From NCBI GenBank assembly GCA_905221605.1, contig CAJNDS010002088.1, positions 401,001-465,000 of the forward strand: a DNA stretch of 64,000 bases, read 5' to 3'. The translations under genes were made by a program, and so were the position numbers. Origin of the DNA: Symbiodinium natans (lineage: Eukaryota > Sar > Dinophyceae > Suessiales > Symbiodiniaceae). Under the pieces are notes generated by a model. The model had not been told where the DNA came from, searched no databases, and worked only from the letters and a program-made list of their open reading frames with translations. Of this stretch, positions 29,093 through 40,380 are shown one piece after another (position 1 is the stretch's first letter; each line of letters opens with the position of its first letter).

Positions 29093-30030
29093 GTTAGGGT
29101 TTAGGGTCTAGGGCTTGGGGTTTAGGGTTTAGGGTCCCTTTTTCACATCCCTCAAGATGCAGCAGGTATCCTACCATGATTCAAGAAATATTCCCAAGGT
29201 GTACAAGGGACCCTAAGATGATTGTTTTGAACTCTCAAACAACACGCCTTGAAGACACGGACTTAGGGACCCAAGGTTTAGGGCTTGGGGTTTAGGGTTT
29301 AGGGTTCAAAAACACCTTCAACTGCAAGAGTGCCCAGTGGCACCAGGAAACTGTGGTGGGTTTGGGTGTTGGTGGTGCTTCCGTGTTTCAGGGCTTTGGT
29401 GGTTTGGGGGTTTAGGTTTTAGGGTGTAGGGTTTTATGGGCTACTTGAGGCTTCTAGGGGCTTTTGGCTGCTAAGTCTTTCGGATCGTTGAGATTTCCAG
29501 ACGCGTCGCGGACAGAGCTTCAAAGCAGATTTCCTATTTAGGGTCATGACACCGTGGACCCAGTAGGAGAATGCCCCAACGCCTACACCCTGCTGCCCAA
29601 AAGGTCATAAACAAGTTCCCAGATGAGTGCCTTTTAACTCGGTTTAGGGTTTAGGGCTTAGGGCTTAGGGTTTAGGGTTTAGGGTCATAAACGAAAAGAG
29701 CCTGACCCCCACGAAAATAGGAAGGAAGCCCTTCAAGCAGTACTAGCATTAAACTCATCGCAGCGGTATACAGGGGCACGGAGGGTTGCGTAAGGGCTTG
29801 CGGGGTATCCCCCCCGAATAGCGATGCCCCACTCTGTTTATATAGGAACCCTTAGGAGGGCCTAGGCCTTAGCCAAGGGTCACAAATTACTCCAGAACCC
29901 CTTAAACAAAGGCTAGGGACCACATGAAGGCACCATGACCTAAACGCTTCTTTTCCCCTAAACTCTCAACCCTAAGCCCTAAACCCGGCCCCCACACCCT
30001 GAACCCTAAACCCTGAACCCTAAACCCTAG
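29093..30030. other. Telomere-like repeats, no gene seen
   Basis: TTTAGGG clusters at 29093-29135, 29272-29307 and 29640-29686, and CCCTAAA at 29967-30030, separated by unassigned sequence. Confidence 0.55.
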
Positions 30031-30038
30031 ACCCTCAC

Positions 30039-30109
30039 CCTTCCGAATTTTTTGGAAACGCGTATCTGAGGGCATGTGGTGCCCCCTCACAGCGCCGTCG
30101 ACCGCAAGC
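30039..30109 (-). CDS. Exon, unknown protein
   Basis: 71 bp between AGGTTCAAG and GG|GTGAGG, encoding RRRCEGAPHALRYAFPKNSE in one frame (a second frame is open). The following intron opens with GTGAGGGTCTAGGGTTTAGGG, i.e. telomere-like DNA directly from the donor. Confidence 0.48.
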
Positions 30110-30532
30110 CTTGAACCTAGGGGAGCCCCGCAACCGGCACGCCCTGCGCTCACGCCCACCCCTAAACCCCTTTACCCTAAACCCTAAAACCCTAAAACTT
30201 CTAAAACCCTCACACCCTAAACCCCAAATAAAACCCCCAAACCCTAAACCCGAAACCCGAAAACTTGGCAGTCTCCCCAGGAAGCTGAGGCGTCGCACTT
30301 TCGCTTTGTCAGGGCCCAGTGTGTGCTAAGATTGTGCTCCTGGGCGCAGGGCTTCTAGGGTTTAGGTTTAAGGTTTAGGATTTAGGGTTTGGGGTTTAGG
30401 ATTAGGGTTTAAGGCTTAGGGTTTAGGGTTCCCCGATCATGGGTTTATAAGCTAGATGCTGGGGCTTTACGTAGGCCTGGTGTAGCCCTTCCGAGGCTTC
30501 ATTCGGGATTTCCGGGTCCTGGGGAGGGTTCG

Positions 30533-30637
30533 TACTTGGAGGCTCATGGGTTAGTCCTTTGTATGCCGGGAGGAGAGTTACAAGTGCATTTCCCATACTT
30601 TTAACCCTTCTTATGACTTGCAGTGAACCTCCAAGTA
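30533..30637. mobile_element. Family A element
   Basis: TACTTGGAGGCTCATGGGTTAGT and ACTTGCAGTGAACCTCCAAGTA ends, 105 bp. Confidence 0.75.
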
Positions 30638-33216
30638 GGCTTTTCAGGGTACGGGTTGCATTCTGGCTGTGTGAGTTGCAAGACCTGAACGCCTCTCGAA
30701 CCCCAAACCCTAAACCCTAAACCCTAAGCCCTAAACCCTAAACCCTAAACCCTGAATCGCTCGTCTGGGGTCCTGGCCTGCACGTAGCCCAAGACACCCT
30801 CCTGCCATTGTTGGGGGTTGCTTAGGGTTTAGACTTTTCGGTTTCAGGGTTTGGCTTGATTTTGCTATAGTTTCGCTTTTGCAGTTTAGGGTTTATGTAG
30901 AGTTTAGGGTTTAGGCCTTGTAGAGACCCTAGGAATCCTTAGGCTTTCAGGGTGTATGTGCAGCTTTCTACGGAGATGTCAGGGCACAGCCTGACTGCTT
31001 GCTTGCTCCCCTTAATCCATCCAGTAGCTCCTCTAAGTTCAGGTCCCTTGCTGGTGCCCCTTGCCTTACGGCCCTCGCCAAAAACGGACCTGAGCTTAGT
31101 GACCATTTAAGCAAGTATTGCGGCTAATCTGAAGCATAGGACCCTCAAGGGTTCTTGCGAGAATAGGCACACCAAAAGGGGTCTTGTGCCTTGGGCTGGG
31201 ATTGGGGGCTTAGCATTTAGGGTTCAGAGTTTGGCTTCTTGGGTCTGTAGTCTAAGATGTGTATACTGGTGTTCATCTTGGTATTTACTTGGGCTCCTGT
31301 ATTTACTTGTGAGAGGTCGGTCAAGGTACGGGGGTTCGACCTACGTAACCTTGAAACAGAAACTCGAAATCCTACGCCCTAAACCCTGAACCCTAAACCG
31401 TACCCTGAACCCCAAAGCCTAAACCCAAATCCTAAACCCGAAGCCGCAACCGCACATCTGAAGCCAGAGGGCTCCCCTCTCCCGCAGACTGGGTTCGGGT
31501 TTCAGGCTTTCGCAGGGCTTGGGGTTGAAGATGATGGTCCAGGGCTTTGAGGTTTAGGGCTTAGGTTTGAGGGTTTGGGGGGGGGGTTTAAGATGATGGT
31601 CCAGTTTGAGGGTTTCGGGCTCAAGTTGGAGGGTTTGGGACTTTTTAAGAGGTGCTAGACATAGGGTTTGGGGGTTTGGGGCTTGGAGGGACTGAGGGCT
31701 TCAGGGTTTTCAGGTGTACCAGGGGCACAGAGCCTGCCACGAGCCCCTCAAGTTAAGGGGTTGCAGAAGGGACCCCTAGAAGGGACCCTTAATCTTATTC
31801 CCTTATCTAACCCTAAGCCTATATGTACGTTATATAGCCCCTCTATACCTAAGTAGGCCCCTAAATAACTCCTTAAAGAAGCGTGAGGTCCCTTATAAGG
31901 GAACCCTCCTTTAGTCCCCCGCGACTCAAGCCTTCGAACAGGTGATGTTGTAGACGGGCGGCAGGTTTTCCAAGTCTAAGTGCGGCGGCAGAAGCCTGCC
32001 GGGTCAAGAGGCCACCCAGGATTTTGGGGGCGGAGGGTGGAGACGGCTTTGGGCCCTTGAGGCACCCGAAACCCTAAACCCTAAACCCTAAGCCCTAAGC
32101 CCTGCAGCCCCAAAGACCCTACAACCCTAAAACTCGCTACCCTCTCGATATTGTGGTGGCCCTTGTCAAGAAGATTGCCGAGGGTTTAGGGTTTAGGCTT
32201 TAGGGCCCGAAACCCTAGGGCTTGGGGTTTCACCCAGCAAGGTTCCCCCTTAGCCAAGCGTAACTAAGAAGGAACCTTGGCGGGGGGGGGGGGGGGGGGG
32301 AATGGGCTTGGAAGGCTGATAGGGTTTACAAAATTTCTGGCTTTTAGAGGAGGGGCTTCTAGGGGCTTCTAGGGGACCTTCGACTAGACCCAGGAGCAGC
32401 CTAAAAGGGCGCCCTTGTTCGTTTTCAGGGGGTTAGAAGGGAACCCCAACCGGAAAAAGGAAATAAGGGCCTACTCCGGGACCTAGTAACCCTAAACCCA
32501 AAACCCTGAACCCTAAACCCAAAACCCTAAACCCTAAACCCTAAAACAAAGGGAGTCTACGACACGCTGAGGCCGGATCCAGCACACCGTGAGCACCTCA
32601 GCAGCGCTCTGCTTGGGGAGGCAAAATGAGGCTGAGGTGGGTAGCCCCATATCTGTATCATAAAAAGGGTTCCAGTAGCTGTTTCATAATAAGGGTCTTT
32701 GTTTTTTAAGGGTACGAGTAACTGTTTCATAACAAGTCTTTATTTTTTTTTTGGGGGCGGGGGGCCCGGGGGGTTAGGGTTTAGGATCTGGGGCTTGGCG
32801 TAATGTTGTGTGTATGGTGGCTCCTGAGAGCTTATACTGACCACAGCCAACTTCAATCCACTGCAAAACATGATGCTATACTGTGCACCCTCAAAGAAGG
32901 AATTTCCAGCAGAAATCGGCCCAGTACAAGGCTTACCTAGACCCTAGGTTTGATCAGGCGGCGAAACTGTAGGGTTTACGTAGGGGTTAGGGGTTTGAGG
33001 GCACTTTAGGGTAAGTATCTCAAAAAGTGCAAGTTAGGTAAACCTTATCCCTAGCACCTTCAATGCGAAACCCTCAAACCCCGGAGCCCTGAAATTCTCC
33101 GCTTGCCACGCAGCAACCTTCGAGCTACTTAGCCCAGGACGCTGGAAACCACAGAGACAACCTGGCAAGCTTGGGATGTTGGTTCTGTTTGGATCTAAGG
33201 CTTAAGGCTTTCATAC
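30638..33216. other. Repeat-rich interval, no confident gene
   Basis: CCCTAAA arrays at 30701-30753 and 32488-32545, many TTTAGGG fragments (30820-31680), a family F element (31769-31920, inverted), a worn family C element (32380-32487), a G20 run (32281-32300) and a short direct repeat of AGTAxCTGTTTCATAA units at 32650-32735. Confidence 0.55.
31769..31920. mobile_element. Family F element, inverted copy
   Basis: GGACCCCTAGAAGGGACCCTTAA to GGGAACCCTCCTTTAGTCCC, the reverse complement of the 23778-23938 copy including the TATATAGCCCCTCTATA core. Confidence 0.68.
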
Positions 33217-33277
33217 TAGAGCCTCTGCAACCTTCGTCGTGTGCAAGGTCTCTTCATGAAGCCTCTGGTTGCATCGC
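33217..33277 (-). CDS. Exon, unknown protein
   Basis: 61 bp between GGGTTCAAG and CTA|GTATGA, encoding RCNQRLHEETLHTTKVAEAL, helix-like. Confidence 0.48.
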
Positions 33278-34579
33278 CTTGAACCCCCAACTGGCTTGAA
33301 AATCCCGTAAGATCATATAAAAAGCCGGCTTTCGTGAGCCCTCTGTGTTTGGCAGTTCTTGCGTGATGGTTTGTTGCAAGCCTAGAGCTCTAAACCCTAA
33401 ACCCTGAACCCTAAACCCTAAACCCTCAACCCTAAACCCTAAACCCTAGCCTTCAGGCTGGCCCTCCACAGCCTCCCTGCTCCAAGCCAGGCGGGGCGAC
33501 GAGCAGTAGGGCATGGTAGCAACACCTGCAGCACCCTACTTGGAGGTGCAGGGGTTTAGGGTTCACCCACAAAGAAGCCCCTTGAAGCTCCCTGATATGG
33601 TTATACCCGGGATATATAAGTGCAGGTTGTAGCTGGCATGAACGGCCAAGTACAAACCCTCTCCGGAGCCCAATACCTCAACCGAGGAATAGGCTAGTGT
33701 TCATCCCGTGCTTATGTAGTTTGCGGTTATATGCTATGATCGTTCACATTAGGGAATGCACCGGTGCTCCTAAGATGCCTATCTAGTTTGAGGTCGTATT
33801 CCTTCAACACACGAGGTTGTGTTCCTGTGAAACAAGGCGTGTTGGCTCTATGGGTATATATACCATCCTAATCAAAGAACCCCCTGAAATCAGGGATGAC
33901 CCAGAGGCCATTAATTACACAAACGCCTCGGCCTGAACGCCCTGGCGTTCAGGTTCCTTTCGGGTGTAGGGATTGGGGGGGGGGGACCCTAAACCCTAAA
34001 CTCCTAAACCCCCCGAAGGGGGCCTCACAAGGCTCCAGAATCGCCCCTGCCGCTCCCACCAGGAGTCCTGAGCGCACCAAACGACCCCTGAGCCCCTAAA
34101 AGCCCTGAAGACCTAAAGACGTAAACCCCTCAACACCCCCATCCTGCCCCAGCAGCTTGATAGACCCGATTCTGAACCGATTCTGAACTCGCAAGTCAGA
34201 AGAGTGTATACCCAGAGAATCATAAAGCTACAAAAGCTGAGCCAGCATCCCCAGTAACCTACATGCAGGAATAAAAAAGCAGCTCTCCTTTGGGGTTTTG
34301 GGTGAGTGGCTTTGTAAGAAACTCGCTCCAGGAGATCCAGAGAGCCAAATCTTCTGAGCTGGACCTACATTTTCGAATAACCTAGGAACGACAAGGATTT
34401 TAAGCGTAAAAATAAACGGAATACGGGACTACTCTGAGCAAAAGCCCTAACCTGGCCCTGTAAGGCCCTTCAAGGTCCTACAAGGCCCTAGAAGGCACCA
34501 TAAGGCCCTCGAAGGTTCCTAAAGCCTAAGCCCTAAACCCTAAACCCCAAAACCCAAACCCTGAACCCAAACCCGAAAC
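33278..34579. other. No confident gene
   Basis: CCCTAAA array at 33390-33448, one family A end (TACTTGGAGGTGC) at 33538, GGCCCT/AAGGCCCT short repeats at 34450-34515, otherwise unassigned. Confidence 0.45.
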
Positions 34580-34717
34580 CCATAAGCGTCCTTGAGGTCC
34601 TAGATGGTCCTGCTTGGTAGGGCACTCTGAGCTCCCCCACCGCGTGCAGCGGGACTTCTTCATCCAGCGGGGCTGGTGCGCCAAGCGCCTGACGGCACGC
34701 AGGACGTCTGTTCTCCA
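34580..34717 (-). CDS. Exon, unknown protein
   Basis: 138 bp, 46 codons in frame 0, between CCTAGTCAG and TGG|GTTTCG. It includes TDVLRAVRRLAHQPRWMKKS, then basic and Cys-containing sequence and DHLGPQGRLW. It joins in phase to 34886-34989. A second frame is also open. Its donor opens straight into degenerate TTTAGGG repeats. Confidence 0.58.
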
Positions 34718-34723
34718 CTGACT

Positions 34724-34880
34724 AGGGTTTGGGGTTTAGGGTTAGGGTTTAGGGTTTAGGGTTTAGGGTTTAGGGTTTAGGGTTTAGGGTTTAGGGTTTA
34801 GGGTTTAGGGTTCAGGGTTCAGGGTTTAGGGTTTAGGGTTCAGGGTTTAGGGTTTAGGGTTTAGGGCTTAGGGCTTGAGG
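34724..34880. repeat. Telomere array that makes up an intron
   Basis: About 21 TTTAGGG units (some TTCAGGG). The minus-strand intron 34885-34718 (GTAACC...GTCAG, 168 bp) contains little else. The exons on both sides read through in phase 0. Confidence 0.85.
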
Positions 34881-34885
34881 GTTAC

Positions 34886-34989
34886 TAACCCAGGTACAAT
34901 GTCAACACACGATTGCCACAGAAGCTCTTCAGAGCAGCGGCTGCGTGCTCCACGGGGCTTGAAATCAAGGATGCAAGGACTGCTGATTC
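34886..34989 (-). CDS. Exon, unknown protein
   Basis: 104 bp between GACCCTTAG and TTA|GTAACC, 34 codons. It includes SPCILDFKPRGARSRCSEEL and LWQSCVDIVPGL. It is in phase with both neighbours. Confidence 0.62.
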
Positions 34990-35083
34990 CTAAGGGTCCA
35001 TGTACCCATTTAGCATATACTTGGGCCTAAAAGGGGGAGCAGCTTTAGGGGCCCCCAAGTATCTACCATACAGGTACATGGAC
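34990..35083 (-). mobile_element. Family J element acting as a 94-bp intron
   Basis: The minus-strand intron GTCCATGTACC...GTACATGGACCCTTAG. The terminal inverted repeat AGGGTCCATGTACC/GGTACATGGACCCT begins within two bases of both splice sites. The donor GTCCAT is inside the repeat, and the acceptor TTAG immediately follows it. Confidence 0.82.
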
Positions 35084-35183
35084 CCTGAGCAAGGTCCCAT
35101 GGAAGCACCCCCTCCGGGAGGTCGTCGAGCAGGTGCTTCATCCACTCCTCGCCATAGGGGTAAGCCTTGGCGTGCCCCGCAAT
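35084..35183 (-). CDS. Exon, unknown protein
   Basis: 100 bp, 33 codons plus one base, ending CAGG|GTCCAT. It includes YPYGEEWMKHLLDDLPEGVL, then PWDLAQ. The upstream frame (DQLRAARIF) stops at a TGA inside an ATTCTGAG duplication at 35183-35200. The true acceptor is probably one of those CTGAG copies. Confidence 0.6.
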
Positions 35184-35299
35184 CTCAGAATCTCAGAATA
35201 TCCGGGCTGCCCTCAACTGGTCAGATATGCTATGGGGTGCCCACATCAGCTCAAGATTAGTTAAGTTAAGGGGGGATAGCAATTCAAAACTCAAAGCAC

Positions 35300-35392
35300 C
35301 AGGAACACCGCTTCTCGCAGATCATCGCACGTTCGTAATGCTCGAACCCATAGTAAAAGTCGTAGCCGCGACATCAAAGAACACGAGCGAAG
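35300..35392 (-). CDS. Exon, unknown protein
   Basis: 93 bp between CTACATCCAG and CTG|GTGCTT. The splice-bounded frame includes RLRLLLWVRALRTCDDLREA. An overlapping frame reads YDFYYGFEHYERAMICEKRC, also to the same donor. I cannot choose with certainty. Confidence 0.45.
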
Positions 35393-35969
35393 CTGGATGT
35401 AGTTGTTGCCATGTTGGTACACATCGACCCCACAACCGCGCAGCTACGTGAAGACAGTCAGCTGAAGACAGGAGGGCTTAGGAACGAATTAAAGTCAGTA
35501 AAACATCTCTCGCACGACATATCCGGTACAGTACTTCAGCAGTTGTGGGCTTTGCGCTTGCGGCGTTTCAGACTTCGGCCAGGATTTTCTAGCTTCCAAA
35601 CCCTGAAACCGAAAACCTCAGGGCACGGAGGGGCCGGCGCCCTGGGCAAGCAAAGCATCGGGCGTAGGTGGCATGGAGCATGCAGAGGATCGGCCTCAGG
35701 GTGGAGCGAAAGGCCTTCGGGCATCTCCGACGGTTGAAGTTGGGCACCCAGTGGCATTGAGGGCTTGGGATCTGGGGCTTTCCGCTGCCCGAAGGTCATG
35801 CCAAAACCTTTTGGGCTTAGGCCATGCTGCCCATCTCAGCCCAGGGCATCTCCATGCAACACGTCAGGCTGTGAGTGAGGTAGATCTGAGGCAATCTTTT
35901 GGATCCGGGCACAGTTTAGGGTTTATGGGGCTTCAGGACCCTGCACCCCTGAACCCTAAACCCTGGAGC

Positions 35970-36011
<42 letters not shown>

Positions 36012-36149
36012 TTGTTTGTTTGTGTGTGTGTGTGTGTGTGTGTTTTTGTGTGTGTGTGTGTGTGTGTTTTTGTGTGTGTGTGTGTGTGTGTGTGTTTTTT
36101 TTTTGTGTGTGTGTGTGTGTGTGTGTGGGTGTGTGCGTGTGTGCGTGTG

Positions 36150-36181
<32 letters not shown>

Positions 36182-36191
36182 TGTGTGTGTC
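35970..36191. repeat. TA then TG microsatellite
   Basis: (TA)10 followed by about 200 bp of (TG)n with T-run and TGCG interruptions. It causes long artefactual frames on both strands. Confidence 0.97.
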
Positions 36192-36254
36192 GCATGGCGA
36201 ATCGGTCTGCCGGGGCTGTCATGTGGTGCTTTAGGGGTGTTGGGTGTAGGGTCT

Positions 36255-36357
36255 TCGCGGCTTTCAACATGGGCTGCTCCCCTGCGATTCCCAAACTCGG
36301 TGGAGGGCTTGCCTGGACAATCCACTTGCGGGGCTCTTGTGGAAGCATAGGACTCAA
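36255..36357 (-). CDS. Possible exon, unknown protein
   Basis: After ATCTTGAG the minus frame reads PMLPQEPRKWIVQASPPPSL then GIAGEQPMLKAAK. An internal CAG|GCAAGC could be a GC donor. The TG microsatellite lies downstream. Confidence 0.38.
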
Positions 36358-37062
36358 GATCCTCCTAAACCCGAAACACTAAAAACACTGTAAAGCCCTG
36401 AGCCGTAAACCCAACATTGTATGGTCTTAGGGTTTAGGGGACGTTTGCGGGTTTGGGCTTCAATTCAAAGGCTTATGACTTATGGCTATTTCGGGTGTAG
36501 GGTTTAGGGCTTAGGGTAAAAGTTGCACTGGCTTTTGTGGAGCTAGGGTCTTTAATCACAAGTTCTTTAAAAGAATGTTCTGCGGACTCAACTTGTTGGG
36601 GTCACCCGCTATAGACACATTGTTTTTCGGGGGAGGTGCTTTTTAAGGGTCTGTGGCCCAAAGGTTTCAAGCCTTAAGGCCCCTTGGGCTCCAGGAACCT
36701 TAGATCCCGAGCCCGGAAAATCCAGGAAGCTAAGCCCGTCCAGTTCCATCTAAAACCCTACTGGATTTCATTAAGAAATTTGCTGGCCTCATGTGATAGG
36801 TAGCCCACGGGCCAGCCCGATTCGCTTTAGTAGGTTTGTTTGGGTACTCGCCATATTCACCAGGTTTTTTTGGGAGAGTTTTCCATATTCCGGGCCTTGC
36901 GGGGCCTTAAGGCCCTAAAATCTTCAGGGGTTAAGGGCCATGGCTTAAGCCCTGGAAGGCTAGACAGCTTTAAGCCTTCTGGACGTACAGGTTTCAGGGC
37001 TGCAGCGCTTCGTTGGGGTGCTCCGGGATAGAAGGTCCCAGATGTGTTTGGGGGGAGGGGGT

Positions 37063-37200
37063 TTAGTGAAGCCAGTGCAACATAAACCCCTCCAAAGTGA
37101 AGAGCTCTGTGGGGTGGGGATAGGCCCGTTCGCCAGGCACCTCTTCCTCGTGCATTCGGAAGCCGTACCTGAGGCGATGCGGCTCAGGGGCACCTCCAAC
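37063..37200 (-). CDS. Exon, possible C-terminus
   Basis: 138 bp from acceptor GAGTTTAG (a telomere-like TTTAG) to TAA at 37063-37065. It includes PEPHRLRYGFRMHEEEVPGE and YPHPTELFTLEGFMLHWLH. The GGG|GTTTAT before the stop could also be a donor. Confidence 0.5.
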   Translation of the reverse strand, partial: VGGAPEPHRLRYGFRMHEEEVPGERAYPHPTELFTLEGFMLHWLH

Positions 37201-37255
37201 CTAAACTCTAGAACCCGACCCTTCAGGAGTGGTAGGGAGGAGTGTTAACCATTAC

Positions 37256-37343
37256 AACCCTAAACCCTAAACCCTAAACCCTAAACCCTAAACCCCAAAC
37301 CCTAAACCCTAAACCCTAAACCCTAAACCCTAAACCCTAAACC
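37256..37343. repeat. CCCTAAA array in an intron
   Basis: About 12 near-perfect units lying 14 bp past the GTGAGC donor at 37357, in the intron between 37358 and 37200. Confidence 0.9.
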
Positions 37344-37357
37344 AGAAGAGGGCTCAC

Positions 37358-37404
37358 TTGAACAGCAGCCACTGGAAGTAGGTGACGCTGACCACGATCT
37401 TGAC
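37358..37404 (-). CDS. Exon, membrane-type segment
   Basis: 47 bp between CTTCCCTTTCAG and AA|GTGAGC, both near consensus. It encodes VKIVVSVTYFQWLLF, hydrophobic. Probably the same membrane protein as the exons at 39420-41323. Confidence 0.6.
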
Positions 37405-37459
37405 CTGAAAGGGAAGAAGCACCACATTTTGGTTTTAGGGAAGTAGGGTTTGGGGTTTG

Positions 37460-38990
37460 GGGTTTAGTGGGTGAAAGGGGTTTGGGGGCTTAGGCTTAGG
37501 GGGCTTAAGATTTGGGATACTTCTGAGGGAAGTTTTCTTGTTACCTCATTGCTCATAGGAATCTCAGATGTTACCTTGTTAGCCTGCTTACTAAATATCA
37601 CAACATAATTCTCAGGCAACCCATCGTTGAGCAGCAATTGTCGTGCACGGTTAAACACAGTAACGACGGCTTAGCATCTTGCTTTTTGTATTCATGCAAA
37701 GATGACTATGCGGACGACCCTAAGATTCTCGACTAGTCTACATGGACTACATGGACTGTTTACCAGAGGACGCCATTCAGCAAGGTCATGCATTTTATCC
37801 ACTCAAAAATACAATGTCTTAACACCGATAGCTAGACTAAATACTTCAGCAGTGTTTAAAATCAGACTTACAACATGAACGACGAGGTAGAACAGTTTGC
37901 GGACACAACATCTTATATAAAAATGTTTCAAAAAAGCAGTGAATTTTACACCCTACTCATTCGTTTATATAAACACAGACGCTAAGCATGCTAATCACAT
38001 TCTTTACATTGATTTTGAATCACGCTCTGAAATAGGTGATTGGCAGTATTATTTCCAAAGATATTATTAATCGTCGTCTTTAACTTCGTTCTTTCTCCGT
38101 TCATTGCCGCCAGCTCCTTTTCATTGTTTTCCCATTCTAAGAACCCGTCTTTCTCTTCTATGATTTCCTGAACTGCCCCATAATCGAAGTGATGTTTTGT
38201 TACATGCCAGAAATTCCACACTATCATCATGACAATATATCATGCTGTCCCATTCTGGAAGTAGTTTAACTTCTATATCATCGGCTATAAATTCAAGATG
38301 CTCTTTTTATTTTCATCTTCATAAAAGTCTAAGTCTTTGGTTTTACATAGCGAACTACTGTAGAACGATCTTTCGTATTCATTTCCTGTATACTCTCTAT
38401 TTATTTGACATCTGATCTTTCTCTTCAGGCTGTGCAAATTCATGCTGCTCCAACATCTGCATTCTTAGCTGTAGTAAATAACCATGGATATCAACGCCTG
38501 TATTTGTGGCATTTAACCTTGATAAACTGTTTTACTTGATCTAATTCACCCATCATTGTCTGGATTGTTACCGAACACTCTCAGGTTGTCCTAAGACATC
38601 AGTATTTGTAGCTTAAATTACCTACTAAATTTACTTTTCTCCCACCCACGATATTCCCTATACTATTACATGTCTGGTTTTTTGTAACTGCTCTATTGAG
38701 TGTGAGTGTGATTACGTTAGTGTCCTTGAGTTGAAGACAAATAGTCCCAGTAGTTGGGTCAGTTGTCCTATCAGTCTGCAATGAAAAGCGAACTTCCTCT
38801 GTTGATTATTGCATTCAGTGACTTATTAACGTCTGCTCTTTGCAAAATACGGGCATCAGTACTTTTTAATCGTTCCCCTAGTAATTCTAAGGCATTTTTG
38901 AAAATCACCGCCTGCGTCGCGCAATATCATCTCTGTCCCATTTGCCGGGTTCGGGGGACGCTAATTTTGGAATTTCTGTGAGGCTGTGTA
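37460..38990 (-). pseudogene. AT-rich island with a frameshifted coding relic
   Basis: About 1.5 kb, clearly more AT-rich than the flanks and with no telomere motifs. On the minus strand, coding-like blocks follow in order but in changing frames: about 38950-38780 (LELLGERLKSTDARILQRAD), 38781-38602 (TDPTTGTICLQLKDTN), 38560-38405 (IHGYLLQLRMQMLEQHEFAQ), 38395-38300, 38290-38180, 38230-37991 (VQEIIEEKDGFLEWENNEKE) and 37660-37464 (RQLLLNDGLPENYVVIFSKQ). At least six frameshifts or stops separate them. The family is not recognised; a decayed insertion from a different sequence source is the simplest reading. Confidence 0.6.
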
Positions 38991-39279
38991 CAGAGCACCC
39001 CAAGTCGCGGAGGATCCATGAAGGTGAGGTGTGTTCCAGCTTTAGGGTGTATAACCCTAATCAAACCCTAATTAAACCCTAAAACCCTAAACCTTAAACT
39101 CGAAACTCTAAACTCTTGGAGACTAGGATGTAGTGCTGCCTTGGTTCGGGTTCCCGTGCGTTTTGCCTTCGACTTTGAGGCCTTGAGGCTCCCCCAAGGC
39201 AGTGCCAGGGCTTGGGTTCTATAGTCGACTTTTCTGGAGGAGGATCCTCAACCCTAAACATCCCTAAGCCCTCATGTGG

Positions 39280-39400
39280 TCCAGATATATATGTATACAC
39301 ATACATACACAGTTCATGATACCGATCATCACTTATACATAAATAAATGCAAATAAATGCATATATACACACACCTGTATATATACATATACAACTATCC
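39280..39400. repeat. TA/CA-rich microsatellite in intron
   Basis: ATATATATGTATACACATAC and related runs directly after the GTACTC donor at 39419. Confidence 0.75.
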
Positions 39401-39419
39401 AGAACTGTACATAGAGTAC

Positions 39420-39498
39420 CGCAGGCTGCTGATGCTGAGGCAATGGCGCCCCAGAACTTCCAGTAGGGCTGGATGCCGTGGAGGTAATCCTGGAACAC
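39420..39498 (-). CDS. Exon, membrane-type segment
   Basis: 79 bp between CCGGCTCAG and G|GTACTC, 26 codons: DYLHGIQPYWKFWGAIASAS within it, aromatic then small residues, likely membrane-facing. Confidence 0.55.
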
Positions 39499-39900
39499 CT
39501 GAGCCGGTTTAGGGTTTGGTTTAGGGCCTGAGCCACACCCAGTAAGCCGAAGAAAATACCCCCCCCCCCCTCCGCCCCCGAAGTAAGGAATATGTCTAGC
39601 TCCATATTTTCCGGGGCCACGGAGTTTAAGAACCCTCAACCCTAAACCCCAACCCGACACCCTCGGGTCTATTCCTTAGGGGTATTTGAGATCTTTGGGT
39701 GGAACTTCATCTTGGATTGTCGCGGCAGGGCGACGTCAACCCCGAAAACCTAAACCCGAATTGGGTTTAGGGTTTGGGGTTTAGGGTTTAGGGTGTGGGG
39801 TTTAGGGTTTTAACAGCTATGACCAGCCTAAACCGACGAAAGCCGCCCCAAAGCCTACACCCGACATGCCGGGCTGATGAGCCCTGAGCCCTCTGGTCGT

Positions 39901-40380
39901 GCAGTATATACATACATATATAGTATTTGTGTACAAAAAATACAAATATGAATGTAAATAGAAATAGAAATATAAATACAAATATAACAGCAAAAACACA
40001 AAACACAAACACAAACACAAACATAAATACAAATGCAAATACACACACACATATATATATAGATATCTATATGTATAAATATATAGTATACTAATATATA
40101 CTAATATATACTAATATATACTAATATAATATAATATAATATAATATAATATAATATAATATAATATATTTTAAGATAATCTAATACAATATAATATAAT
40201 ATATGTATGTATAGATATAATAGTAATTATAAATATAAACATTTCTATATATATATATATATGTATATGTATATATAAACATGAAGATATGCATATGTAA
40301 TACAATAACTAAATAGTGACAGATATATATATATATGTATACATACGTATACATATATATATAGATCTAGAGTTTCATTT
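39901..40380. repeat. AT-rich low-complexity tract
   Basis: CAAATA/CACAAA runs (39925-40045), then (ATACTAAT)n, (ATAAT)n at about 40115-40170 and TATA-rich sequence to 40375. No coding capacity. Confidence 0.92.

Noticed and set aside
35673-36350. Long plus-strand open frame of 225 codons
   Set aside because: Half of it is translation of the TA/TG microsatellite, and the rest is antisense to better minus-strand segments.
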